This document shows, in pieces, positions 1-7,968 of a DNA stretch of 64,000 bases. Source of the stretch: Geomonas agri (GTDB lineage: Bacteria; Desulfobacterota; Desulfuromonadia; Geobacterales; Geobacteraceae); assembly GCF_020179605.1 (NCBI RefSeq), contig NZ_JAINZO010000001.1:62001-126000 (forward strand), given 5' to 3'. The notes beneath the pieces were generated by a model. It was not told where the DNA came from, did no database searches, and saw only the letters and a list, made by a program, of their open reading frames with translations. The stretch's first letter is position 1. Each line of letters begins with the position of its first letter. Made by a program: the position numbers and the translations under genes.

Positions 1-1044
1 GGCCTGGGAACCTGGCAGCCGATGCTCGCCCTTGGGGGCTTCCTGCTGTTCTTCACCAACTTCGTCGCCATCATCCTGAGCTCCGACATCGTCTTTTTCA
101 TACTCGGCTTCAGGACCAGTCACGTTGAGGAGCCCCAGCACTCGCACCGCACCCGGCTGGCAGTCATCACTGTACTTTCCGTCCTTATCTCCATCCCGCT
201 GGTCTACACGCTGGCAACCGACGTGGCGAGGATAAAGAACGAGAAGCGGATCGGGCGGGTACTCAGGAGCCAACTGGACCGGGAGCTCGTCTCGCGCCTG
301 ACGGATTACCGGTACCGGCAGGAGGGTGATCAGCTGTTAGTTATGGCATCGGTCAACACGGTACGCTTCCTCAACAAGCCTGCACAAAAGGAGATCGAGA
401 AGGACCTGGCGCGGGAGGTGCGGCGCCCGGTGCGGCTGGAATTGGAACAGGTGATCGTCGCCTCGGAAAGCCAGCTCAAGGATCAAACCGCAAAGGGGGC
501 GCTGGAGCAGGCAAAGGCGCCAAAGGAGAGCCCGGCGGAACTCGCCGCGAAGGTAAGGCCGCTTGTGGCGCGGGTCGAGCAGGAACTTGCCGGGGCGCTC
601 GCTCCCTGCCTGGTCGGCCGGACCACCGTCGCTTTCAGTGGGGACCAGGAGCCCCTGCTGGTAAGCGCCACGCTTGGCAGGGACTACCCGGTGGCGCGAG
701 ACGAACGTCTGCTGCTGAGCCGACTGCTGGAGCGGGCGCTAGGGGTCCCGGTCCGGCTCCAAATCACGCTCGCCCCGATGCTGAAGCCGATGGTTTTCGC
801 CAAGGATGGCTCCCTCGCGGGGCAAAGCAGAGACGAACTGGAAGTGGTGCGCCATCTTCCCGAGGGACCAGCCGCGTTCCGGTTCATAGTGACCGGGCCG
901 AAGGAGAGCGGGAGAGAGCAGAGGAGCGTTCTCTCGCGGTATCTGACTGAACAGCTCGCGGTACCGGCGCAGGCGGTGACCACGATCAAATCCCCCGGCG
1001 GGGGGGGCGTGGTCACGCTGCGCGTCGTGCGCAATGACAAGTGA
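1..1044 (+). CDS. DUF389 family membrane protein, C-terminal part (cut by window edge)
   Basis: The reading frame is already open at base 1, so the start lies upstream of the window. The visible part begins in hydrophobic segments (roughly residues 1-40 and 55-75) typical of the C-terminal membrane portion of DUF389/TIGR00341-like proteins, followed by a soluble tail of about 260 residues rich in Glu, Arg and Leu. Function of the family is unknown; membership is my recognition of the pattern around the TNFVAIILSS segment. The stop codon lies only a few bases before the DapB-like start, so the two are probably co-transcribed. Confidence 0.6.
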   Translation, partial: GLGTWQPMLALGGFLLFFTNFVAIILSSDIVFFILGFRTSHVEEPQHSHRTRLAVITVLSVLISIPLVYTLATDVARIKNEKRIGRVLRSQLDRELVSRLTDYRYRQEGDQLLVMASVNTVRFLNKPAQKEIEKDLAREVRRPVRLELEQVIVASESQLKDQTAKGALEQAKAPKESPAELAAKVRPLVARVEQELAGALAPCLVGRTTVAFSGDQEPLLVSATLGRDYPVARDERLLLSRLLERALGVPVRLQITLAPMLKPMVFAKDGSLAGQSRDELEVVRHLPEGPAAFRFIVTGPKESGREQRSVLSRYLTEQLAVPAQAVTTIKSPGGGGVVTLRVVRNDK

Positions 1045-1051
1045 GGTGATG

Positions 1052-1819
1052 ATGAAAGTAGGACTTATAGGATTCGGCAAGACGGGCAAGGCGGTGGCGT
1101 CGGTGCTGCTGCAGAGCAAGGAAACAAACCTGCAATGGGTGGTGCGCAAGTCGCACAACCTGGAACACAGATCGGTGCCGGAGTTTCTGGGCATCGACTC
1201 GGACGAACCGGGCTACATCTACTCCTCGGAAGAGTTTGACGCTGAGGAACTGCTGGAAAGGTTCCCCGTGGACGTCATCATCGACTTCTCATCCGAGCAC
1301 GGAGTCCACTACTACGGGGAAGCGGCGCGTAACCGCGGCGTGGCGGTCGTGAGCGCCATTTCCTCCTACTCCGCGCAAACGGTCGCATACCTGAGATACC
1401 TGGCTCATAAGACCAGGGTGCTATGGTCGCCCAACATAACGATCGGCATCAACTTCCTGATCATAGCGGCCAAAATCCTCAAGAGCATCGCCCCGCACAC
1501 GGACATCGAGATCGTCGAAGAGCATTTCAAGGCAAAGCCCGAGGTGTCGGGGACGGCGAAAAAAATCGCCACCGCACTGGGACTTGAGGACGAGGTCATC
1601 AAGACGGTGCGTGCCGGCGGCATCATCGGGGTGCACGAGATCCTGTTCGGCTTCCCCTATCAGACGGTGCGCCTAAAGCACGAGTCGATAACCCGCGAGG
1701 CCTTCGGCAACGGCGTTCTCTTCGCCGCGAAGCACCTGTACGGCAAAAGCGTCGGGCTCTACAGCATGGAGGATCTCATGATCCCCTATTTCAACGCGGG
1801 ACCGGCCCAAGCTGGATAG
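1052..1819 (+). CDS. DapB-like dihydrodipicolinate reductase family protein
   Basis: A 255-residue NAD(P)-dependent reductase. It opens with a Rossmann glycine motif (GFGKTGKA) and later shows PNITIGINF and EEHFKAKPEVSGTAKKIA, which align with the catalytic and substrate-binding block of DapB (there usually HH..K.D.PSGTA). One of the paired His residues is Phe here, so it may not be the housekeeping lysine-pathway enzyme. I chose the ATG at 1052 because GAGG at 1043-1046 is then 5 bases away; ATGs at 1034 and 1049 are alternatives. The upstream gene ends at 1044 and otsA begins 22 bases downstream, so it sits in the osmolyte operon, where it could supply lysine-type precursors (inference). 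Confidence 0.7.
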   Translation: MKVGLIGFGKTGKAVASVLLQSKETNLQWVVRKSHNLEHRSVPEFLGIDSDEPGYIYSSEEFDAEELLERFPVDVIIDFSSEHGVHYYGEAARNRGVAVVSAISSYSAQTVAYLRYLAHKTRVLWSPNITIGINFLIIAAKILKSIAPHTDIEIVEEHFKAKPEVSGTAKKIATALGLEDEVIKTVRAGGIIGVHEILFGFPYQTVRLKHESITREAFGNGVLFAAKHLYGKSVGLYSMEDLMIPYFNAGPAQAG

Positions 1820-1840
1820 GGGCGGCCGCAGCGAGGCGCT

Positions 1841-4099
1841 ATGAAGAAGGCGATATCGAGCTCATCCCTGAAATCGCTCAGGCTCTCCCTGAGGTTCGTC
1901 GTGCCGCTCGCGGTGGCCCTGGGGCTGCTGGCCGTCACGGTGGTTCCCCTGGTGGACCGGCTCACCATGCACTGGTTCATGCGCGACATGGACATCCGGT
2001 CGCGCCTCATTGCCAACACCCTGCACGACCAGTTGGTGGAGTTGCTGCAGCAGGAGAACGCCGCCAAGGTCCGGTCGCTGTTGAACAGGGCCGTGCAGGA
2101 CGAGCGGCTTCTGGCGCTGGGGTACTGCGACCGCCGCGGCAAGCTTTTGTACAAGACCCCCGCCTTCCCGGAGGCGCTCGGCTGCCCGACGCCTGCGGCC
2201 GCGGAGACTGACAAGGGGCGGGTGCTCCACCTCCCCCAGGGGGCGGTACACGTGGCGGTGCACCCGGTCGGCATACCCTCGGCCGGGGCGGGGTCCCTGA
2301 TCCTGGTGCACGACATGAGCTTCGTCGAGCGCCGCAGCGAGGATACCCGAAATTACATCATCGCCTTCTTTGCGCTGCTCGGCCTGATGGTTTCCGCCAT
2401 TACCGTCTTCGTCGCCCATCTGAGCTGGCGCGGCTGGCTGGAAGGGGTCCGGGCCATGCTGCGGGGGGAGGGAATCGTGAGGCCGTTCTCTCAGCCGACG
2501 GTCGAGCCCGAACTGCAGCCGCTGGTGGGAGACCTGCGGGCGTTGCTGCGGGCCATGGACAGCGAAAGGCGCCTCGCCGACGACGCCACCGTCACCTGGA
2601 GTCCGGAAGCGCTGCGCAACCTCCTGCACAAGCAGTTGACCGGCGAACGGATCATCGTCGTTTCCAACCGAGAGCCCTACATCCACAGCAAAAAGGGGGA
2701 CGGTATCGAGGTGCACCGCCCGGCAAGCGGCCTCGTCACCGCCGTCGAGCCGGTAATGCGCGCCTGCTCGGGGACTTGGATCGCCCATGGCAGCGGCAGC
2801 GCGGACCAGCTGGTCACCGACCGGCAGGACCGGGTGGCCGTCCCGCCCGACCACCCGGAGTACACCCTGAGGCGCATCTGGCTCACCAGGGAGGAGGAGC
2901 AGGGATACTACTACGGCTTCGCCAACGAGGGGCTCTGGCCCCTGTGCCACATCGCCCACGTCCGCCCGATCTTCCGCTCCAGCGACTGGCGGCAGTACCA
3001 GGAGGTGAACCAGCGCTTCGCCGATGCCGTGGTGCGGGAGGCGGACAGTGACGACCCGGTGGTGCTGGTGCAGGACTATCACTTCGCCCTGCTGCCAGGC
3101 ATGATCCGCAAGGCCCTCCCCAAGGCCACCATCATCACCTTCTGGCACATCCCCTGGCCCAACCCCGAGTCCTTCGGCATCTGTCCCTGGCGCGAGGAGT
3201 TGCTGGAGGGGATGCTGGGGTCGACGATCCTGGGCTTTCACACCCCGTTCCATCGCAAGAACTTCCTGGAGACGGTGGACCGCTACCTAGAGACCCGCAT
3301 TGAGCATGAATCGTCCACCATCAGCCGGGGGGGGAACCTCACCATGGTGGAGAGCTACCCGATCTCGATCCAGTGGCCCCCCCCGTGGCAGGAACGGCAG
3401 CCCCCGGTGGCGCAGTGCCGGGAGGAGCTCAGGAGGGAACTGGGGGAAGGGGCCGGGCACCTGGTCGGCATCGGGGTCGATCGCCTCGACTACACCAAGG
3501 GCATCCTGGAGCGCTTCCGGGCCGTGGAGAAGCTCATGGAGCAGCACCCCGAACTGGTGGGTGCCTTCACCTTCGTGCAGATCGCCGCGCCATCCCGCTC
3601 CGCCCTGGATGATTACCAGGCCTTCGACGCCCAGGTGCATACCTTGGCCCAGCGCATAAACCAGCGCTTTTCCCGCAAGGGGTGGCAGCCCATCCTCCTC
3701 AAGGCCGAGCACCACGAACCCGAGGTGGTGAACCGCTACTACCGCGGCGCCGACGTCTGCATCGTAACCAGTCTTCACGACGGTATGAACCTCGTTGCCA
3801 AGGAGTTTGTGGCCGCGAGGGACGACGACCAGGGGGTGCTGGTCTTGAGCCAGTTCACCGGGGCCGCCCACGAGATGCACGAGGCCCTGATCGTTAACCC
3901 TTACCATATCGAACAGACGGCGGAGGCCATTTTCCGCGCGCTCACCATGCCGCAGTTCGAGCAGCGCGAGAGGATGCGCAGCATGCGGGCCCTGGTGCGC
4001 GACTTCAACGTGTACCGATGGGCCGGACGCATGCTCCTCGACGCGGCGCGCGTACGCCAGCGCGAGAAGCTCTCGGCCCGCATCAGGAGAGACCAGTAA
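1841..4099 (+). CDS. otsA: Trehalose-6-phosphate synthase with N-terminal membrane sensor region
   Basis: GT20 glycosyltransferase that joins UDP-glucose and glucose-6-phosphate to trehalose-6-phosphate. The catalytic part starts near residue 268 ([10 protein letters not shown]) and carries the family landmarks [47 protein letters not shown] and SQFTGAA. The protein is 752 residues, far longer than the usual 450-500, because of an added N-terminus: a membrane helix at about 16-37, an extracytoplasmic stretch of about 130 residues, a second helix at about 172-193 and a HAMP-like linker. This is the layout of a sensor protein joined to an enzyme. The stop overlaps the otsB start (TAATG), so translation is coupled. 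Confidence 0.92.
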   Translation: MKKAISSSSLKSLRLSLRFVVPLAVALGLLAVTVVPLVDRLTMHWFMRDMDIRSRLIANTLHDQLVELLQQENAAKVRSLLNRAVQDERLLALGYCDRRGKLLYKTPAFPEALGCPTPAAAETDKGRVLHLPQGAVHVAVHPVGIPSAGAGSLILVHDMSFVERRSEDTRNYIIAFFALLGLMVSAITVFVAHLSWRGWLEGVRAMLRGEGIVRPFSQPTVEPELQPLVGDLRALLRAMDSERRLADDATVTWSPEALRNLLHKQLTGERIIVVSNREPYIHSKKGDGIEVHRPASGLVTAVEPVMRACSGTWIAHGSGSADQLVTDRQDRVAVPPDHPEYTLRRIWLTREEEQGYYYGFANEGLWPLCHIAHVRPIFRSSDWRQYQEVNQRFADAVVREADSDDPVVLVQDYHFALLPGMIRKALPKATIITFWHIPWPNPESFGICPWREELLEGMLGSTILGFHTPFHRKNFLETVDRYLETRIEHESSTISRGGNLTMVESYPISIQWPPPWQERQPPVAQCREELRRELGEGAGHLVGIGVDRLDYTKGILERFRAVEKLMEQHPELVGAFTFVQIAAPSRSALDDYQAFDAQVHTLAQRINQRFSRKGWQPILLKAEHHEPEVVNRYYRGADVCIVTSLHDGMNLVAKEFVAARDDDQGVLVLSQFTGAAHEMHEALIVNPYHIEQTAEAIFRALTMPQFEQRERMRSMRALVRDFNVYRWAGRMLLDAARVRQREKLSARIRRDQ

Positions 4100-4884
4100 T
4101 GCCCAGTTACCTGTTCCAATGTGAAGAACTCGCCGCTTTCACGCACCACGTGGCACCCGACACCCTTTTTGCCTTCGACCTGGACGGCACCCTGGCGCCC
4201 ATCGTCGATGAGTACGGAGAGGCCCGGGTCGCCAAGCCCGTGCGCAACGCCCTGCAGAGGCTGATGGGGCTGGCCAAGGTCGCCGTTATAACCGGGAGGT
4301 CGCGTCAGGACGCCATCGGCATCCTTGGGTTCCAGCCGCACCTCGTGATCGGGAACCACGGAGCGGAGTGGCCGGGACTAAGCGGCGGACGGCGCTGGGA
4401 GCACGTCCAGCTCTGTCTCAAGTGGCGGGACCGGCTGCACACAGCCCTCTTCTATGAGCAGGGGGTGGAGATCGAGTTCAAGGGGGAGTCGCTCACCCTG
4501 CACTACCGCAAGAGCGACGACCCGCAGCGGGCGCTGGCGATGATCCAGGCGGCCATCGGTGATCTCCAGCCGCAACCGCGCACCATCGGCGGCAAGTTCG
4601 TGGTCAACGTGCTTCCAGCGGAGGCCTGCGGCAAGGGGGAGGCGCTGGCGGCCGCCATGGAGGAACTGGGGTGCAGCAGGGCGATCTATTTTGGCGATGA
4701 CGAGACCGACGAGGAGGTGTTCCGACTGCCGCGCAGCGACGTCTTCGGCGTGCACGTCGGCAAGAACGAGCTGTCGGCGGCAACGTACTACCTGAACCAG
4801 CAGTCGGAACTACTGGGGGTGCTCAATTCCATGGTAGGCATCCTTGAGAACTGTGAGTACGAGGCACAGTGCTGTGACGGCTGA
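4099..4884 (+). CDS. otsB: Trehalose-6-phosphate phosphatase
   Basis: HAD-superfamily phosphatase of 261 residues that dephosphorylates trehalose-6-phosphate. The nucleophile motif FDLDGTLAPIVDE lies near residue 28, followed by ITGRSRQDA, a GNHGAEW block, and the acidic motif FGDDETDEEVF near the C-terminus. The start at 4099 is chosen because AGGAGAG at 4085-4091 precedes it and the ATG overlaps the otsA stop; a longer in-frame reading from 4018 would lie inside otsA. It completes the trehalose pathway with the preceding gene. Confidence 0.92.
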   Translation: MPSYLFQCEELAAFTHHVAPDTLFAFDLDGTLAPIVDEYGEARVAKPVRNALQRLMGLAKVAVITGRSRQDAIGILGFQPHLVIGNHGAEWPGLSGGRRWEHVQLCLKWRDRLHTALFYEQGVEIEFKGESLTLHYRKSDDPQRALAMIQAAIGDLQPQPRTIGGKFVVNVLPAEACGKGEALAAAMEELGCSRAIYFGDDETDEEVFRLPRSDVFGVHVGKNELSAATYYLNQQSELLGVLNSMVGILENCEYEAQCCDG

Positions 4885-4908
4885 AAGGGTACCACTATAG
4901 GAGGAACT

Positions 4909-5775
4909 ATGGCTGAGCACGTAGAAATCTTTGGCAATTCATTGGTGCAGCATGATCCGGCTGCACGTAGGGCGACACTGGCCCTGTTGGATCCGGAGGA
5001 GGCCCCGGGTGTCATCCGTCACTTGGAACTTCTGGCCAGCTCCCGTGGGTACACCAATGTCAGTGCCAGGGTCCCCGCCGCCCACGTCCGGCACTTCGTC
5101 GGCGCTGGGTATCGGCTGGAGGCCGCCATCCCACATTTTTACGGGGAAGGGGAGACTGCCTGTTTTCTCGTCCGCCATTTCGGCGAAGCCCAAGATACTG
5201 AAAGGATGCCGCTACTTTTGAGTAGAATCCTGGCGGCCACCGAGATGCATTCTCTGGCAGGTCCGGTGTCGTTACCCGAAGGTGGAGCTCTTAGGTTAGT
5301 GGAACCTTCCGAGATCGGCGACGTGGTCTCGCTGTACCGCAGGGTCGGAGTTGCCAAGCCAGCAGCGGTGGACGATCCGATCTTCCTCCACAACTTCCTG
5401 GGGCGGGGCGACCTCTTCCTTGGACTGTGGATCGAAGGCATTCTGGTTGCGGCATGCGCAGCGATCTTCGATCCGACAACGGGCACGGCAGAACTGGCTC
5501 ACTTCGTCGTACTGCCCGAGCACCGGGGGAAGGGACTCGCCCTGCTGTTGCTGCAGCGCATAGGGGAACTTTCTGCAGCTTGCGGCGCCAGGCTGCTGTG
5601 GTCAACCGTGCGCGCCTACGCCCCCGGAATTAACATTACCTTTGCAAAGGGGGGGTACCATTTCGGGGGAACCCTTACCAATAATTCCTACATTTACGGT
5701 GCGACGGAGAGCGTTAACGTCTGGCACAAGTGCCTTGCTGACGATCCTGCTCTGGCATGGAGTTCCCTCTTTTAA
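4909..5775 (+). CDS. ablB: Probable beta-lysine N6-acetyltransferase (AblB-like GNAT)
   Basis: A 288-residue protein with a C-terminal GNAT fold: the acetyl-CoA loop reads LPEHRGKGLALLLLQRI near residue 205. The N-terminal half matches my memory of the AblB family, which acetylates beta-lysine to the compatible solute N-epsilon-acetyl-beta-lysine. A clear ribosome site (AGGAGG) sits just upstream of the ATG. It follows otsB by 24 bases and is probably in the same operon, so two osmolyte routes are encoded side by side. The usual partner, lysine 2,3-aminomutase (ablA), is not in the window. A generic GNAT enzyme is the alternative. Confidence 0.75.
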   Translation: MAEHVEIFGNSLVQHDPAARRATLALLDPEEAPGVIRHLELLASSRGYTNVSARVPAAHVRHFVGAGYRLEAAIPHFYGEGETACFLVRHFGEAQDTERMPLLLSRILAATEMHSLAGPVSLPEGGALRLVEPSEIGDVVSLYRRVGVAKPAAVDDPIFLHNFLGRGDLFLGLWIEGILVAACAAIFDPTTGTAELAHFVVLPEHRGKGLALLLLQRIGELSAACGARLLWSTVRAYAPGINITFAKGGYHFGGTLTNNSYIYGATESVNVWHKCLADDPALAWSSLF

Positions 5776-5968
5776 CAAAATTCGGACGGAAGGTGCGATC
5801 ATAAGCAAAAAGATCATACTTTTTAAACAGGGACGCGCAATATCTTTTGATGGTAAACGTTTTTGAAAATTTACCTCATATATGCTTGAAATTAACATAC
5901 AGCTGAGCAATCCATATTTGTAGTGCAAAGGCAGCAATAACCTTAATATATTTTATTGTGGAGTAAAA

Positions 5969-7129
5969 ATGGTGGCAAGGGTTGTAAGGAAAAATTACAA
6001 AAAAATTACGGGACTTTTTTTCGACTTTTTCGAGAGCGAAAAAACTTCAGGAGTTCTGCTAATTGTTTGCACCGTTTTTTCCATACTAATGGCAAATTCA
6101 TCCGGTCGGTCCCTGTATATTGGTACGTGGCATTATGAAATTCTTGGACACAGCCTACAATACTGGATCAACGACGGACTTATGGCTATTTTTTTCTTGC
6201 TGATCGGGTTGGAAATCGAGAGAGAAATATATGTTGGCGAACTATCTAACCGACAAAACGCTTTGCTACCGATTGCCGCAGCCATTGGTGGCATGGCGAC
6301 ACCGGCACTGTTTCACTTCCTCCTCAATCGAGAGACAGCAACAGTGCACGGCGCTGGAATCCCCATGGCAACGGATATCGCTTTCGCACTTGGAATCTTA
6401 TCCCTGGTGGGAAACAAAGTGCCAACTTCGCTTAAGGTTTTTCTGGCAGCTCTGGCCATCATTGATGATTTAGGCGCTATTATAGTCATTGCTGTTTTTT
6501 ACGTGGCAGACTTTTCATTGATTTATTTTACCTTGGCTTTAGCGATATTTGGTCTACTCCTGCTGCTAAACCGCTGCAACATAAATCGCCTTTCTGTTTA
6601 TCTCATTCTAGGTGGCATCATGTGGTTTTTTATGCTCAAGTCTGGTGTCCACGCCACCATTGCCGGGGTCTTGTTAGCATTTGCTATTCCATTCCGGCAA
6701 ATCCGGAACAATTCGCCATCATATAGGCTACAGCACTTTTTACATAAGCCTGTTGCCTTTTTCATTATGCCAATTTTCGCTCTAGCCAATACAGGTATCA
6801 CGTTGACTGGAAACTGGGCAGAAGGACTTGCGACTTCCAATAGTCTAGGCATTATAGCAGGCTTACTGGGAGGCAAGCCGTTGGGAATATTCTTGTTTAG
6901 CTACCTCTCAGTTAAAGCAGGACTGTCAAAGTTGCCGAATCGTGTTGGCTGGAAGCATATCATCAGCGTTGGTTTTCTTGGCGGAATAGGATTTACAATG
7001 TCTATTTTTATCACGCTGCTTGCTTTCGGAGACTCCACAGTTGTTGAGAGCTCTAAGCTCAGCATTTTGCTCACTTCCGTGCTCTCCGGTACCATCGGCT
7101 TCATGTTGTTGAGCCGACAGTCAACATAG
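5969..7129 (+). CDS. nhaA: Na+/H+ antiporter NhaA
   Basis: A 386-residue inner-membrane antiporter exchanging H+ for Na+. Multiple hydrophobic helices are evident, with the ion-binding signatures ATDIAFALG (near residue 135) and AIIDDLGAI (near 165) that hold the conserved Asp residues, and GFLGGIGFTMSIF near the C-terminus. GGAG at 5961-5964 supports the start at 5969. The gene and the preceding 190 bases are distinctly A+T-richer than the otsAB-ablB genes, suggesting acquisition by transfer, although it fits the salt-stress theme of the cluster. Confidence 0.95.
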   Translation: MVARVVRKNYKKITGLFFDFFESEKTSGVLLIVCTVFSILMANSSGRSLYIGTWHYEILGHSLQYWINDGLMAIFFLLIGLEIEREIYVGELSNRQNALLPIAAAIGGMATPALFHFLLNRETATVHGAGIPMATDIAFALGILSLVGNKVPTSLKVFLAALAIIDDLGAIIVIAVFYVADFSLIYFTLALAIFGLLLLLNRCNINRLSVYLILGGIMWFFMLKSGVHATIAGVLLAFAIPFRQIRNNSPSYRLQHFLHKPVAFFIMPIFALANTGITLTGNWAEGLATSNSLGIIAGLLGGKPLGIFLFSYLSVKAGLSKLPNRVGWKHIISVGFLGGIGFTMSIFITLLAFGDSTVVESSKLSILLTSVLSGTIGFMLLSRQST

Positions 7130-7463
7130 GTTGTGGCTAATTTTTAAACAATACGTTGCCCAAATTAAACGGTATTTTGCCCCAGTATCGACATCCATGT
7201 TTGTGGAAAGGCTTCGAATTTTAAGCCAGTATCGGCGTCCCCACGGTGCCCCCCCTATGAACTATTGAGCCTTTACAGATTGAGAGGTGAGTCTCAAAAT
7301 ACCGATGTTGGGTTGAAATTGGATGACGATCGACAACTTATTATGCGATGTACTACATCAGCTACGGACTAATGAATTCAGCAAAGTGTGCGCAAAGCGT
7401 ATAATGAGTGGAGAGGCTGCCGGTACGGAGTCTTCATTCCATTGTACTTTCGGAGGAAAAGCC
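7130..7463. repeat. Intergenic stretch with two copies of an IS21-end-like repeat
   Basis: No gene seen here. Two partial copies of the same short motif occur: TTTTGCCCCAGTATCGACAT (7175-7194) and TTTTAAGCCAGTATCGGCGT (7219-7238). Related motifs occur at 11013-11035, 11396-11435 and 60997-61036. They resemble the reiterated terminal sequences of IS21-family elements; no transposase is left. Confidence 0.45.
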
Positions 7464-7928
7464 ATGAGATTCGCGAAAATTCTCGTTGTGAACCGCCTTT
7501 CCCAGTATACGCGGGACGCCGTGCGCTACGGGGGCATGCTGGCTACATGCTTCCAGGCCGACCTCCTCGTACTGCGGGTCATCTCAAATCCTGTGGACCA
7601 GGAGGCGTTGAACGCGCCGAGTCTGTTCATCAAGGGGGAAAAATACAAAACGATCAGCAGCATCGAGGAGCAACCCCGGGAGGATCTGGAGAGGGTGATC
7701 AGGGAAGAGGTGCCGACAACATTGTCGGTTACCGGATTGGTGACGGATCGTGATCCCCTCCCCGAGATAACCAGGATAGTACGGGAGGAGAAGGTCGATC
7801 TGCTGGTTGTCCTAGCCCACGAGCAGTCCCGTCTTGAGAACCTGCTGTTCCCCGATAACCACGGGCTGATCAGGACGCTGCCTTGCTCCATCCTCCTCAT
7901 GAAGCATGAGCCGCGTCCGGTAGGATAG
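7464..7928 (+). CDS. Universal stress protein (UspA family)
   Basis: A 154-residue cytoplasmic protein with the Usp alpha/beta pattern: an opening FAKILVVNRLS strand, a central VDLLVVLAHEQS strand and a terminal PCSILLMK strand. I do not see the Gly-rich ATP-binding motif near the end that some Usp proteins carry. The start at 7464 follows GGAGG at 7452-7456; an in-frame start at 7323 exists but has no ribosome site. It converges with the P-type ATPase gene. Confidence 0.85.
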   Translation: MRFAKILVVNRLSQYTRDAVRYGGMLATCFQADLLVLRVISNPVDQEALNAPSLFIKGEKYKTISSIEEQPREDLERVIREEVPTTLSVTGLVTDRDPLPEITRIVREEKVDLLVVLAHEQSRLENLLFPDNHGLIRTLPCSILLMKHEPRPVG

Positions 7929-7968
7929 GGGAAACGATGAGCGACGATATGCTGCAGCGAGGAGAGGG

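Noticed and set aside
1862-3253. A 463-codon minus-strand frame opposite otsA
   Set aside because: Antisense shadow; the plus strand encodes all GT20 motifs.
5776-5968. Possible riboswitch upstream of nhaA
   Set aside because: A+T-rich leader with no structure I can match to a known sodium-responsive motif.
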